Source: an uncultured Eubacteriales bacterium
GTDB taxonomy: Bacteria; Bacillota; Clostridia; Christensenellales; Borkfalkiaceae
Assembly (NCBI GenBank): GCA_900547645.1
Contig: URHP01000021.1
Coordinates: 1-23,828 of the forward strand
Direction: 5' to 3'
Length of the DNA stretch: 23,828 nt
This document shows positions 15,069 to 23,808 of the stretch, one piece after another. How positions within the stretch are numbered: position 1 is the stretch's first letter; each line of letters starts with the position of its first letter. Both the position numbers and the translations under genes were made by a program. The notes under the pieces were generated by a model. It ran no database searches and was not told the origin of the DNA. It was given only the letters and a program-made list of their open reading frames with translations.

Positions 15069-15957
15069 GCGCTCCGTCGATCTACGCGTCAACAGACGCG
15101 CCAAATGCAAGCGCTTTGCGGGAAAGGCGGCGGTCTATCTCTTTCTCGCGTTCATGGCGTTTCTCGTCGTGTTTCCGTTCTGGATCGCGCTCATCACCTC
15201 GTTCAAATATCCCGCCGAAGCGAACAGTCTCGACTTTACCTGGTGGCCCTCGGAATTTACGTTCAACGGATATAAGGACGTCTTCACCTACCGCGGCGGC
15301 AATACGGTGCAGATGCCGCTGCTCATCCTCGGATTTCTGAACACGCTCTGGATGTATCTTCCCCGCGCCGTCATTGCCACGGTGCTTGCGGGCATGGCGG
15401 GGTACGCCTACGCCAAACTGCGTTTCCGCGCCAAGGGGACAATGTTCGCCTTTCTCATGACGACCATGATGATCCCAGGCGTCATTACGCTCGTTCCGTC
15501 CTATCTGCTGTTCTATTACTACAACTGGCTGAACACGCCGCTGCCCGTTATCTTGCCTGGGCTCTTGGGCGGGGTTTCGAGCGTGTTCTTCCTGCGGCAG
15601 TACTATGCGGGCGTGCCGTCCGACATGATGGACGCCGCCGAAGTGGACGGGCTCGGATTTTTCGGGATCTACTTCCGCATCATGCTGCCCATCGCGATGC
15701 CCGCGTTCTGGGCGCAGTTTGTGCTTGCATTCGTCACGGGCTACAACGAATACCTCGGACCGATGCTCTATTTAAAGGACGCTTCGCTGCTCACGCTGCA
15801 GCTTGCCCTGCAGCAGTTCGCAAGTTCGCGGCAGACTTCCGATCCCGGCGCCGTCATGGCGGGGACGCTGGTGGCGGTCATTCCGACCATCGCGCTGTTC
15901 GTGTTCGCACAGAAGTACTTTATTTCGGGCATCGTGACGTCCGGTCTCAAGCTCTGA
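15061..15957 (+). CDS. Sugar ABC transporter permease, MalG/UgpE type
   Basis: 298 residues. About six transmembrane helices begin VYLFLAFMAFLVVFPFWIALITSFK, the typical MalG-family opening. The periplasmic/extracellular loop carries FTFNGYKDVF. The EAA motif is MMDAAEVDGLGFFGIYFRIMLP. The C-terminus ends QKYFISGIVTSGLKL, near-diagnostic of the CUT1 MalG family. It overlaps the previous permease by 8 bp, so the two should be made in equal amounts. Energy probably comes from a shared MsmX/MsiK-type ATPase encoded elsewhere, as in many Gram-positive sugar importers. Confidence 0.94.
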   Translation: MTERSVDLRVNRRAKCKRFAGKAAVYLFLAFMAFLVVFPFWIALITSFKYPAEANSLDFTWWPSEFTFNGYKDVFTYRGGNTVQMPLLILGFLNTLWMYLPRAVIATVLAGMAGYAYAKLRFRAKGTMFAFLMTTMMIPGVITLVPSYLLFYYYNWLNTPLPVILPGLLGGVSSVFFLRQYYAGVPSDMMDAAEVDGLGFFGIYFRIMLPIAMPAFWAQFVLAFVTGYNEYLGPMLYLKDASLLTLQLALQQFASSRQTSDPGAVMAGTLVAVIPTIALFVFAQKYFISGIVTSGLKL

Positions 15958-15991
15958 AGGGCTGCAAACGATAAGGATAAGGAGGGAAGCA

Positions 15992-17779
15992 ATGAACAAC
16001 AAGTCAAAGAGGATCGTGCCGCTCGCCGCGCTGTCGCTTTCGGCGCTCGTGCTGCTCGCCGGCTGCGGCGGAAGCACGTTCGAGGTGGAGCTCGGCTGGT
16101 CGGACGGGACGATCGCGCAGGAAAATACGACGGTCGGGGAGCGCGAATACGACGAATCGCTCTTTTACAGAAACGACGTCGCGCTTCGTCAGGTCGCCGA
16201 TCCCACCGTCGTCTGGACGGAGGAGGATGGCGGCACGCTCTATTTGTACGGCACGAGTAACACGCTCTCCACGCGCGGCATCGGCGTCTGGCAGTCCACG
16301 GACGGCGTCCATTGGGACAGCGCGGGCGTCGCGTTCGAGCCGAAAACGTCGTCGTGGAGCTATGCGAGCCTCTGGGCGCCGGAAGTCGTCTGCCATGACG
16401 GGACGTATTACATGACCTATTCCGCGCGCAACAGCAATACCTTTGCGTCGGGCGGATCGTACTATGCGAACACCTATATCGGGCTTGCGTATGCCGAAAG
16501 CCCGCTCGGACCGTTCGTGCAGTGGACGGGGACGAACGCCAACGGCGATGCGATCGGTTTGGGCGATCCCATTTTCGATCCCGCCAAGATCACCGCGCTC
16601 GACGGCGTCGCCTGCGAAGCGGGGACGTATGCCCGTCTCCGGTTCCTCGACTCCTGCTATTTCGTGGACGACGACGGACAGATCTATCTGTATCTGACGC
16701 GCGGGCAGGACCGCTATAATATCCTCGATTCCGCACTCGATGCGCGTTTTGACGCGGACGAGTCGGAGATCTGGGTTGTCAGGTGCAAGGATTTTGCCTC
16801 GCCCGATTATTCCACCGTCACGCGGCTCACCTCCGTGGGGTACAGCACCGTGGACGGCGGGACGGAAAACGACATCGACGCGGAGCGCGCTGCGACGGAC
16901 CGCATCAACGAAGGACCGCAGATGTACCGCAGAGGGGACGCCTATTATCTCATCTATTCCGTGGGCAGCACGTCGTCCAACCTCTATTCGGTGGCGCAGG
17001 CGGTCGGCTCTTCGCCGATGGGCCCTTTCACCAAACTCTCCAAGGCGGAGGGCGGGCTGGTGCTCGGCACGGAGATGAACTGGATCCAGAACGCCGGAAC
17101 GGGGCACTGCTGCCTGACGGAGATCGGCGACGAGTTGTTCATCTTCTATCACGAAGGCGCGGACCGCTATACGATCGATCAGAGCAACCGTGCGATCTCC
17201 TACGTGCGCGCAGGCTTTTTGCGGAATGCGCAGGGGCAGGAAGTGCTCGTGGCAAACGGACCTACTTCCTATTCCCTGCAGGCGTTGCCTGCGGCGATCA
17301 GCGGTTACAAAAATATCGCGCCCGAGGCGGAAGTTTCCGCCCAAGGGCTTGCGGAGGGCAGCAGCGCGGCGTATCTGAACGACGGGTTCTTTGCCTCGCA
17401 TTCCTACGGCGCGGTCAGGGAAGCGGAGTTTGCTTCGGGCAGCGACGCGCAGATCACGCTCACGTTCGGCGACTGGCGCAAGGTGCGCGCGGTCATGCTC
17501 TATAACAGCATCGATTACAACAAGACCTTCTATCAGATCGCGCGCGTGGCGCTCGAAGTGCGCACGGAGAGCGGCGCGGAGGGCACGGCATATATCTCGG
17601 GGGCGGCGTTCTCCTTTGACGACAACACCTGCTATGCCTCGCAGGAGATCATGTTTGCGGGCAGCAACCTTGTGATGGAATTTGCCGAAGTCGAGGTGAA
17701 GAGCATCACGATCACCTTCCGCGTGCCGATGGGCAGGTCGGTTGCGGCGGTCGGGGACGTCTGGGTGCTCGGCATATAA
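15992..17779 (+). CDS. Surface GH43 glycoside hydrolase lipoprotein with C-terminal discoidin-like module
   Basis: 595 residues. Lipoprotein signal with lipobox LLAGC (C25). GH43 propeller about residues 60-425: base D70 (QVADPTVVW), WAPEVVCHDGTYYMTYSA, pKa-modulating D220 (FLDSCYFVDDDGQIYLYL) and acid E307 (INEGPQMYRRGDAYYLIYS). The C-terminal ~155 residues, from NIAPEAEVSAQG, look like an F5/8-type C (discoidin) carbohydrate-binding domain. AAGGAGGG (15979-15986) lies 5 nt before the ATG. The likely activity is arabinofuranosidase, arabinanase or xylosidase on extracellular polysaccharide. The subfamily cannot be set by eye. It sits between the permeases and the large glycan-binding lipoprotein, fitting hydrolysis at the cell surface before import. 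Confidence 0.9.
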   Translation: MNNKSKRIVPLAALSLSALVLLAGCGGSTFEVELGWSDGTIAQENTTVGEREYDESLFYRNDVALRQVADPTVVWTEEDGGTLYLYGTSNTLSTRGIGVWQSTDGVHWDSAGVAFEPKTSSWSYASLWAPEVVCHDGTYYMTYSARNSNTFASGGSYYANTYIGLAYAESPLGPFVQWTGTNANGDAIGLGDPIFDPAKITALDGVACEAGTYARLRFLDSCYFVDDDGQIYLYLTRGQDRYNILDSALDARFDADESEIWVVRCKDFASPDYSTVTRLTSVGYSTVDGGTENDIDAERAATDRINEGPQMYRRGDAYYLIYSVGSTSSNLYSVAQAVGSSPMGPFTKLSKAEGGLVLGTEMNWIQNAGTGHCCLTEIGDELFIFYHEGADRYTIDQSNRAISYVRAGFLRNAQGQEVLVANGPTSYSLQALPAAISGYKNIAPEAEVSAQGLAEGSSAAYLNDGFFASHSYGAVREAEFASGSDAQITLTFGDWRKVRAVMLYNSIDYNKTFYQIARVALEVRTESGAEGTAYISGAAFSFDDNTCYASQEIMFAGSNLVMEFAEVEVKSITITFRVPMGRSVAAVGDVWVLGI

Positions 17780-17800
17780 GGGAAGGGGAGGAAAAACACG

Positions 17801-20800
17801 ATGAGAAAAAAACTGTTTGCAGGCGTGCTCGCGGCATGCGCCGCAGTCTGCATGACCGTTGCCGGCTGTGCCGCGCAGGCGACGCAGGAGGAGCTCGACC
17901 GCCTGCAGGGCGGCGTGACGATCGAAAATCCGCCGCACGAAAACGAGTATCTCGCGGGGATCACGCAGGATGCGGGCATGACGGTGGACGGGATCCTCGA
18001 CGAGGACGTCTGGCAGGACAACGGCACCGCGTGGACGTTCGAACACGATTCTTCGACGGAAGATAACCCCGTCACGATGACGACGATGAGTCACCTCGGG
18101 GAAAACGGGCTGTACGTCGCCTTTGACGTCAAGGATACGGCAATCTATTATTCCTCGGACAGGAGAGCTTCGGGCAATACGTCGGTGGAGATCTATGTCG
18201 GCGCGTTCGAAGCGACGGAGTGGGACGGCAACAGTTTCCGCGTCTCCGTCGTGCCGACGGGTTCGGACAGCTGCCTTACGGAAGTGCGCACCTACCGCAC
18301 CAAGAAGGCGGTCTACGAGGGCGCGGACAGGCTGAATGCAGAATGGGCGCTCTGGGAAAAGGCGCTGATCGCCGGGTGCCATATCGAGGGCGCGGGGATC
18401 AACACCAGTTTCAACGAGGGGTACTCCATCGAACTGTTCATTCCGTGGTCTCAGCTCGGGCTGAGCGCAACGCCCGAAGCCGTACAGTATATGACGGCAT
18501 TCTATCATGTGGAATCGGAGGCGTCCGATGCGGACAACGTCTGGTCCAAATGCGAACCGAACGTCAGCACGACGGCGCTCGGGAGCTGGCTGGTCGCCGC
18601 CGAAGACGAGATCGGCCCCTATACGCAGATGGCGGACAAGCTCCTGACCGAGGCGGACGATTACATGACGGTGGACGGCGCGTTTGACGAAGACGTATGG
18701 GATCTTTCGGGCGAATTTGTGTATGAAGTGGACAAGCCCGCGAACAGCGTCTACGCGACGGTCGGCACGACGGCTTATTTTTCGGAAAAGGGCGTCTATC
18801 TCGCCGTGCGCGTGCGCGACAGCGAGATCTATGCGACGCCTGCGCGCGCCATCAACCTCAATACGGGGCTGGAGATCTGGGTGCAGGCTGCGGACGCGAC
18901 GTGCGTGGCGGCGGACTCCGTGGAACTGCGCATCGACGCTTTGGGCAGTGTGGCAAAGTATACCGGCGGGGAAAACAACGAGTTTGCTTCCGGTTATTTC
19001 AAATCGCTTTCGGCGGTCAGGCTGCTCGGCTGCGGGCAGGAAAACGGCGTGATCGCCTCGGACAGCGCAACGGGCTTCGATGCGGAGATCTTTATTCCGT
19101 ATGAAGAACTCGGTCTGACAGAAAAGCCCGAAAGCATCGCGGTCTATCCGCAGTATGTGCACGCAGAGGACATCGAAAATACGGTCAAACCCGGCTCCAA
19201 CAGCGACGTGTGGTCATTCTGGCAGATTTCCTCGCAGTCTACGGCGAAGCGGGACAGCCGGAATGCGTTTGCACGGCTGACGGACGGGGGATACCTTTCC
19301 GAACTGTCTGCCAACGATATTCTGTTCAACGCCGCCGACCTCGCTTCCGACGGCAGCTATTCCGCGGAGATGACGGTGGAACGGCAGTATGCGGGAACGC
19401 TTCTGAACTGTAACGTGACGGTGCTTCCTGCCGCCGTTTCGGGCGCGGTCTCCGCAACGGAAGGGGTGACGCTCACGGCAAACGGCAGCGGATATACGAT
19501 CGCCTTTACGCCTGCGTTCGTTTCCTCCATCGACGAGTCTGCTGCCGTCAAGATCCGCGCGGGAGAAGCGGAACTGACTTTGACTGCGGTCTATCTTCCC
19601 GTCGTCTTTGACGGCGCCGTGACCGAGCAGGACGAATATGCTTCGCTGCCCGTCGGCTTCCACACGATCGATAACAACGGGTACGAAGCGGGCGCAACCG
19701 TCTATACGACGGCTAGCGGAAACGGCGTGGCGGTCGCGATCGTCATGGATGCCGACTATATCAACGTACAGGGCAACGCGCAGGGCAACAACGGCGGCGG
19801 CATCGAGATCAGGATGGCGGCGTCGCCCGCGGCGGAAACGGGGCTGTGGTGGCGCATTTTCGCGGACGGCACGGCGCGTACGCAGACCGATCTGACGCAG
19901 GGCGCGCCCTCGCAGGCGCGCACGGACGCGCCCGTCGGCAGCGAGGTGTTCGAAGTTGGCGTCGTGCCGAATGACGCAGAAGATCCGACCAAGGGATACA
20001 GCCGTCTCACGGTGGAATTTTATGTTCCCTATGCCGCAGTCGGGGCTGCGTCGGCGGAGGATTTTTATCTGGCGATCGGGCTTTTCGGAACGCGTAAGTC
20101 GGACAACGGGACGCTGCGCACGGTGTGGATGGACGGCACCTGTCCCGATCCCGCCGTTCCGACGCAGGAGGGCTGGCTGTGCCTTGCGGATCTTGTTTCG
20201 GCGCAGCTGACCGATCAGTCGGTGGACGCCTTCTTCGGAGAGGCATCCTTCCGTATGAACGCAGCCTTTTCGGAATACCTCTATTTCACGGGCGTCGAAT
20301 TTACGGGGGGGGGTGCCGTAATAGAGGAAGAATACGGCACTTATACCTATACCATGTCCGGCACGGGCGAGGAAACGCTCACCGCAAGGTGCGGCGAAAG
20401 CTCCGCCGAAGTGACGTTTGTCTACACCGCGCCGCCCGTATCGTTTGACGGCGTTGTGGACGCAAAGGACGGATATGAAAACATTCCGTATACGTTCTAT
20501 GCCGTCAACAGCAAGGAGATGGAAGTCACCGTATATGTATATTACGACGACGACGGGGCGGTCATTGCGTTGGTCATGGATTCGCCGTACATCAATTACG
20601 GAACGGCGGCCACGGGCAATAACGGCGGCGGTTTCGAGCTTCGTATGGCGAATGCGGCCGATGCGGAAACGGGGCTGTGGTGGCGGACGTTTGCGGACGG
20701 CACCGTGCGCACCAATACCAATCTGACGCAGGACGCGCCTTCGACGGACCGGACGAAGACGCCCGTCGGCAGTCTTGCATTCGAGGTGGGGCTGGTGCCC

Positions 20801-22735
20801 AACGACGCGGAAGATCCTGCCAAGGGCTACAAGCAGATGACGGCGGAATTTTACGTACCGTATTCGGCGGTCGGGGCGACTGACGCCGAAGACTTCTTCC
20901 TCGCGATCGGTGCGAATGCGACCAAGGACGACAATACGACGATGGGCGTAAGGTGGATGGACGGATCCGGCTCGACCGTCCCTGCGGCGCAGAACTTCCT
21001 CACGCTTTCCGCGATCGGGGCGGCGCAGCCCGCGGACGTCACGGTGGAAGCGCCGGGCGGACGCGCTTCCTTCAAGATCGGTTCCGCGCTCTCGCCGTAC
21101 GTCTATTATAAGGGTGCCGACTTCGGCGAAAGCGACGTTACGGAAAGCGCGTTCGGCGAATACGAATATACCATGTCCGCGACGGAAGACGAAACGATCA
21201 CCGCCGTGCTCGGGAAGAGCACGGTCAGCGTCACCGTCAAGTGGGCGGATGTTGCGATCGTGTATGACGGCGCCGTGACGGGCGAGGACGCTTACGAAGG
21301 GCTTGCGTACAGCGTGAAGGCGACCAATCGGAACGACATGACTACGGAGATGACGGTCCACGTGCTCCGTGACGTGCGCGGCGTTTCCTTCGCGCTTGTG
21401 ATGGAGGCTGATTATATCAACTTCGGGACCAACGAGACGGGCAATAACGGCGGCGGCGTCGAGATCAGAATGGCGGCGTCCCCGACGGCGGAAACGGGGC
21501 TGTGGTGGCGCGTCTTTGCGGACGGCACCGCGCGCACGAATACCAATCTGACGCAGAAAGCGCCTTCGGCGGACCGAACGAAGACGCCTGTCGGCAGCAC
21601 GGAATTCGCGGTCGGCGTCGTGCCGAACGACGCATCCGATCTTTCCAAGGGATATAACCGTATGACGGTGGAATTTTATGTGCCGTATGCGGCGGTGGGC
21701 GCATCGGATGCGGAAGATTTCTGGTTTGCGTTCGGACAGTTCGCCACCAATCAGGGCAGCAACACTTCGTCCTGGACGGTATGGGCGGACGGAACGATGC
21801 CCGATCCCGCCGTCCCGACGCAGGAAAGCTGGTTCCTGCTCGCCGACGTCGCCGGGGCGGAACTTGCCGACGCTTCGGTCACGGCGTATAACGGCGCGGC
21901 GGCGTTCCGCGTGGGCGCGGCGTTCTCGCCGTACGTCTACTACAAGGGCGTTTCGTTCACGGGCGGAGAGGTCAGCGAAGGGGCGTACGGCGTCTATACC
22001 TGCACCATGTCCGCGCAGGAGCCGCAGACGCTCACCGCGTCGCTGGGGGAAAGCACGGCGCAGATCGCGCTGGGCTATCGTTCGGTCTCCGTTCCCGCGT
22101 TGGACGGGACGGTCGGCGAAAGCGAATACGAGCATTCGATTTCTTTCTCTACCGTCGGCTTCGGCAACAGCGACAGCGACTTTGCGACGGTCGTCGTCTC
22201 CTGGACGGTCGCGGCAGACGCCGTCTATTTCGCCTTCGACGTGACGGAAAACGCAGCCGCGTATACGACGAATACGGGCAGCGGAAATCAGGGCAGCGCA
22301 GGCGTCAATTTCGTAGTCTCGAAGATCAATCTCGCCTCGGCGGACTACTACCGCGCATGGGCGTCGGGCGCGGCGCGTACCTACATGGATTTCAACGGCA
22401 ATACGTTCGCCGCGCCGAATGCCTACGCCGCGTCTCTGGACTACATGGCGGGCAGCCATACGATCGCGCAGGGCGGGGATCGCATCGATAATATCACCCG
22501 CTATGCGCTCGAATGGAAGATCTCGTATTCCGATTACGGCGTTTCGGGCGCGGACGAGCTGTATTTCCTGTTCGGCTGGATCAACGGCGGACAGGCGGAC
22601 CGCGCTTACGGCAAGGTCAGCGGAATGAGCAATGTGACGACCAACACGGCGTGCGTCCTGCATGATTTCAGCGAATATTTCTCGATCGCGGATCTGCTGG
22701 CGCTCGAAGCGCAGCAGGCGGAACGGGAGGCCTGA
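17801..22735 (+). CDS. Giant surface lipoprotein with six CBM9/DOMON-like carbohydrate-binding modules
   Basis: 1644 residues. Signal peptide with lipobox TVAGC (C23). Two N-terminal modules begin near residues 60 (MTVDGILDEDVWQ) and 289 (MTVDGAFDEDVW), the usual CBM9-like start. A beta-rich linker covers about 505-600. Modules 3, 4 and 5 begin near 601, 880 and 1153 (V-x-F/Y-DG-x-V). They share NNGGG-x-E-x-RMA, AETGLWWR-x-FADG-x-x-RT, PVGS and E-F-YVPY-x-AVGA. Each is followed by a repeated Ig-like linker of the form FSPYVYYKG...YTMSA. A divergent module 6 spans about 1431-1640. I see no hydrolase motif, transmembrane anchor or sortase signal, so it is a tethered multivalent glycan binder, functionally like a Bacteroidetes SGBP (inference). 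It lies 21 bp after the GH43 gene and 1 bp before the esterase gene. Confidence 0.85.
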   Translation: MRKKLFAGVLAACAAVCMTVAGCAAQATQEELDRLQGGVTIENPPHENEYLAGITQDAGMTVDGILDEDVWQDNGTAWTFEHDSSTEDNPVTMTTMSHLGENGLYVAFDVKDTAIYYSSDRRASGNTSVEIYVGAFEATEWDGNSFRVSVVPTGSDSCLTEVRTYRTKKAVYEGADRLNAEWALWEKALIAGCHIEGAGINTSFNEGYSIELFIPWSQLGLSATPEAVQYMTAFYHVESEASDADNVWSKCEPNVSTTALGSWLVAAEDEIGPYTQMADKLLTEADDYMTVDGAFDEDVWDLSGEFVYEVDKPANSVYATVGTTAYFSEKGVYLAVRVRDSEIYATPARAINLNTGLEIWVQAADATCVAADSVELRIDALGSVAKYTGGENNEFASGYFKSLSAVRLLGCGQENGVIASDSATGFDAEIFIPYEELGLTEKPESIAVYPQYVHAEDIENTVKPGSNSDVWSFWQISSQSTAKRDSRNAFARLTDGGYLSELSANDILFNAADLASDGSYSAEMTVERQYAGTLLNCNVTVLPAAVSGAVSATEGVTLTANGSGYTIAFTPAFVSSIDESAAVKIRAGEAELTLTAVYLPVVFDGAVTEQDEYASLPVGFHTIDNNGYEAGATVYTTASGNGVAVAIVMDADYINVQGNAQGNNGGGIEIRMAASPAAETGLWWRIFADGTARTQTDLTQGAPSQARTDAPVGSEVFEVGVVPNDAEDPTKGYSRLTVEFYVPYAAVGAASAEDFYLAIGLFGTRKSDNGTLRTVWMDGTCPDPAVPTQEGWLCLADLVSAQLTDQSVDAFFGEASFRMNAAFSEYLYFTGVEFTGGGAVIEEEYGTYTYTMSGTGEETLTARCGESSAEVTFVYTAPPVSFDGVVDAKDGYENIPYTFYAVNSKEMEVTVYVYYDDDGAVIALVMDSPYINYGTAATGNNGGGFELRMANAADAETGLWWRTFADGTVRTNTNLTQDAPSTDRTKTPVGSLAFEVGLVPNDAEDPAKGYKQMTAEFYVPYSAVGATDAEDFFLAIGANATKDDNTTMGVRWMDGSGSTVPAAQNFLTLSAIGAAQPADVTVEAPGGRASFKIGSALSPYVYYKGADFGESDVTESAFGEYEYTMSATEDETITAVLGKSTVSVTVKWADVAIVYDGAVTGEDAYEGLAYSVKATNRNDMTTEMTVHVLRDVRGVSFALVMEADYINFGTNETGNNGGGVEIRMAASPTAETGLWWRVFADGTARTNTNLTQKAPSADRTKTPVGSTEFAVGVVPNDASDLSKGYNRMTVEFYVPYAAVGASDAEDFWFAFGQFATNQGSNTSSWTVWADGTMPDPAVPTQESWFLLADVAGAELADASVTAYNGAAAFRVGAAFSPYVYYKGVSFTGGEVSEGAYGVYTCTMSAQEPQTLTASLGESTAQIALGYRSVSVPALDGTVGESEYEHSISFSTVGFGNSDSDFATVVVSWTVAADAVYFAFDVTENAAAYTTNTGSGNQGSAGVNFVVSKINLASADYYRAWASGAARTYMDFNGNTFAAPNAYAASLDYMAGSHTIAQGGDRIDNITRYALEWKISYSDYGVSGADELYFLFGWINGGQADRAYGKVSGMSNVTTNTACVLHDFSEYFSIADLLALEAQQAEREA
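19601..22090 (+). repeat. Three tandem ~0.83-kb coding repeats (modules 3-5 plus linkers)
   Basis: The landmark GCGGAAACGGGGCTGTGGTG recurs at 19832, 20663 and 21488, giving periods of 831 and 825 bp (277 and 275 codons). Stretches of DNA around the landmark are nearly identical between units; for example AATACCAATCTGACGCAG is exact in units 2 and 3. This indicates recent duplication or gene conversion and a risk of assembly collapse. Confidence 0.88.
20305..20313 (+). repeat. G9 homopolymer inside the giant lipoprotein gene
   Basis: Nine consecutive G encode the T-GGG-A segment of the linker after module 3. The frame is intact at nine. The equivalent sites in the other two tandem units lack the run. 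A one-base slip would end the protein soon after module 3. Confidence 0.9.
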
Positions 22736-22736
22736 C

Positions 22737-23808
22737 ATGAAAAAGCCGATTGCCTGTCTTACGGCGGCGGTCCTGTTTTCGGCGGCGCTCGCAGGGGGAG
22801 CGGGGAGCATGTTCTCCGCTTCCGCTGAGGGCCCGGTCATCGATGTCTGGCTCATCGGCGGACAGTCCAATGCCGTCGGCTATGCGCAGGGGCTGCCCGA
22901 AAGCAACGATGACGCACGCTTTACGGAAGGGTTCGACAACGTGTTGTTCTGGGGCGAATATGAGTCGGACGTGCCCGCGGCACCCTCTGATTTCGTACCT
23001 GTCAAAGCGGGTTTCGGGAAAGCGTATTCGAACAGCGACAAGCGCTCGGGCGCGGAGCTCGGCATTGCGTCCGCTTTGGGCGATTCGGGCGGCATGAACG
23101 CGGTCATCAAATATGCGTGGGGCGCGACCTTCCTCTATCCGGATACAACGAACAATGCTTCCACGCGGTGGGGCACATGGACGCCGCCTTCCTATCGCGA
23201 GGAACACGGCGTGAGCGGCGGCAAGATCGGGTTGCTGTACGACAATTTCCTCGGGATCGTCGCCGAAGGGCTGACCAAACTGGAAGCGCAGGGCTATACG
23301 CCCGTCATCCGCGGCATGTGGTGGATGCAGGGCGAGGCGGAGAGCCCGAAAGCGGAGTGGGCGAACGCCTACTATGAACTGCTCTCCGACCTGATTTCCG
23401 ATCTGCGTTCCGACCTTACGGAGACGACGGGACAGGACTGCACGACGATGCCCTTCGTTCTGGGCAAGATCTACCGCAATCCCGATTATTCGCAACAGCC
23501 GCACATCGATACGGTGCGGGAGGCGCAGCAGCGGGCGGCGGAGTCCGTTCCCAATGTCGCGGCGGTGGACTGCACGGGGCTTGCGCAGCAGGACGGCTGG
23601 CACTTTACGGCGGACGCGCAACTCTGGCTGGGCGAACAGTTCGTGCGGCAGGTCGGCATGATGGACGGGAAATATTGGGTGTCCTGTTCCTCCGAAAACA
23701 TTGCGTTTTCGGGCGGCGGCGTCAAGGAACAGGGCGACAGTGTGACGGTCACCGTCACGGCGCAGCGCGGCTATCGGATCGGGACCGTTTCCATGCAGAC
23801 GGGAACCG
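22737..23808 (+). CDS. Secreted SGNH-type carbohydrate esterase (SASA/CE6-like), 3' truncated
   Basis: About 357 residues before the frame runs into adapter; no stop is reached, so the 3' end is missing. Sec signal peptide MKKPIACLTAAVLFSAALAG, probable cleavage after SASA near residue 30, no lipobox. SGNH/PF03629 blocks: WLIGGQSNAVG with nucleophile S44, MWWMQGEAES with G199-E200, and DGWHFT with D286 and H289 as the acid/base pair. After about residue 310 a new beta-rich domain begins (VTVTVTAQRGYRIGTVSM). The family includes acetylxylan and sialate O-acetylesterases, so a plant-polysaccharide deacetylase fits this locus. GGGAGG (22725-22730) lies 6 nt upstream of the ATG, just 1 bp after the previous stop. 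Confidence 0.87.

Noticed and set aside
12117..15110. Minus-strand open frame of 997 codons opposite SBP and permease genes
   Set aside because: Shadow of three recognisable plus-strand genes; it also runs through the divergent promoter region.
16004..19162. Minus-strand open frame of 1052 codons
   Set aside because: Same reason; it spans parts of two convincing plus-strand genes and the gap between them, and its composition is shadow-like.
19214..22870. Minus-strand open frame of 1218 codons opposite the giant lipoprotein gene
   Set aside because: Arg/His/Gly-rich translation with no domain, no ribosome site, and directly antisense to a gene with clear signal peptide and repeated modules; a by-product of GC-rich codon bias.
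37..23808. tRNA, rRNA, insertion sequences, phage genes, riboswitches
   Set aside because: No transposase, integrase, terminal inverted repeats or recognisable structured RNA gene was seen; all long stretches are explained by carbohydrate genes.
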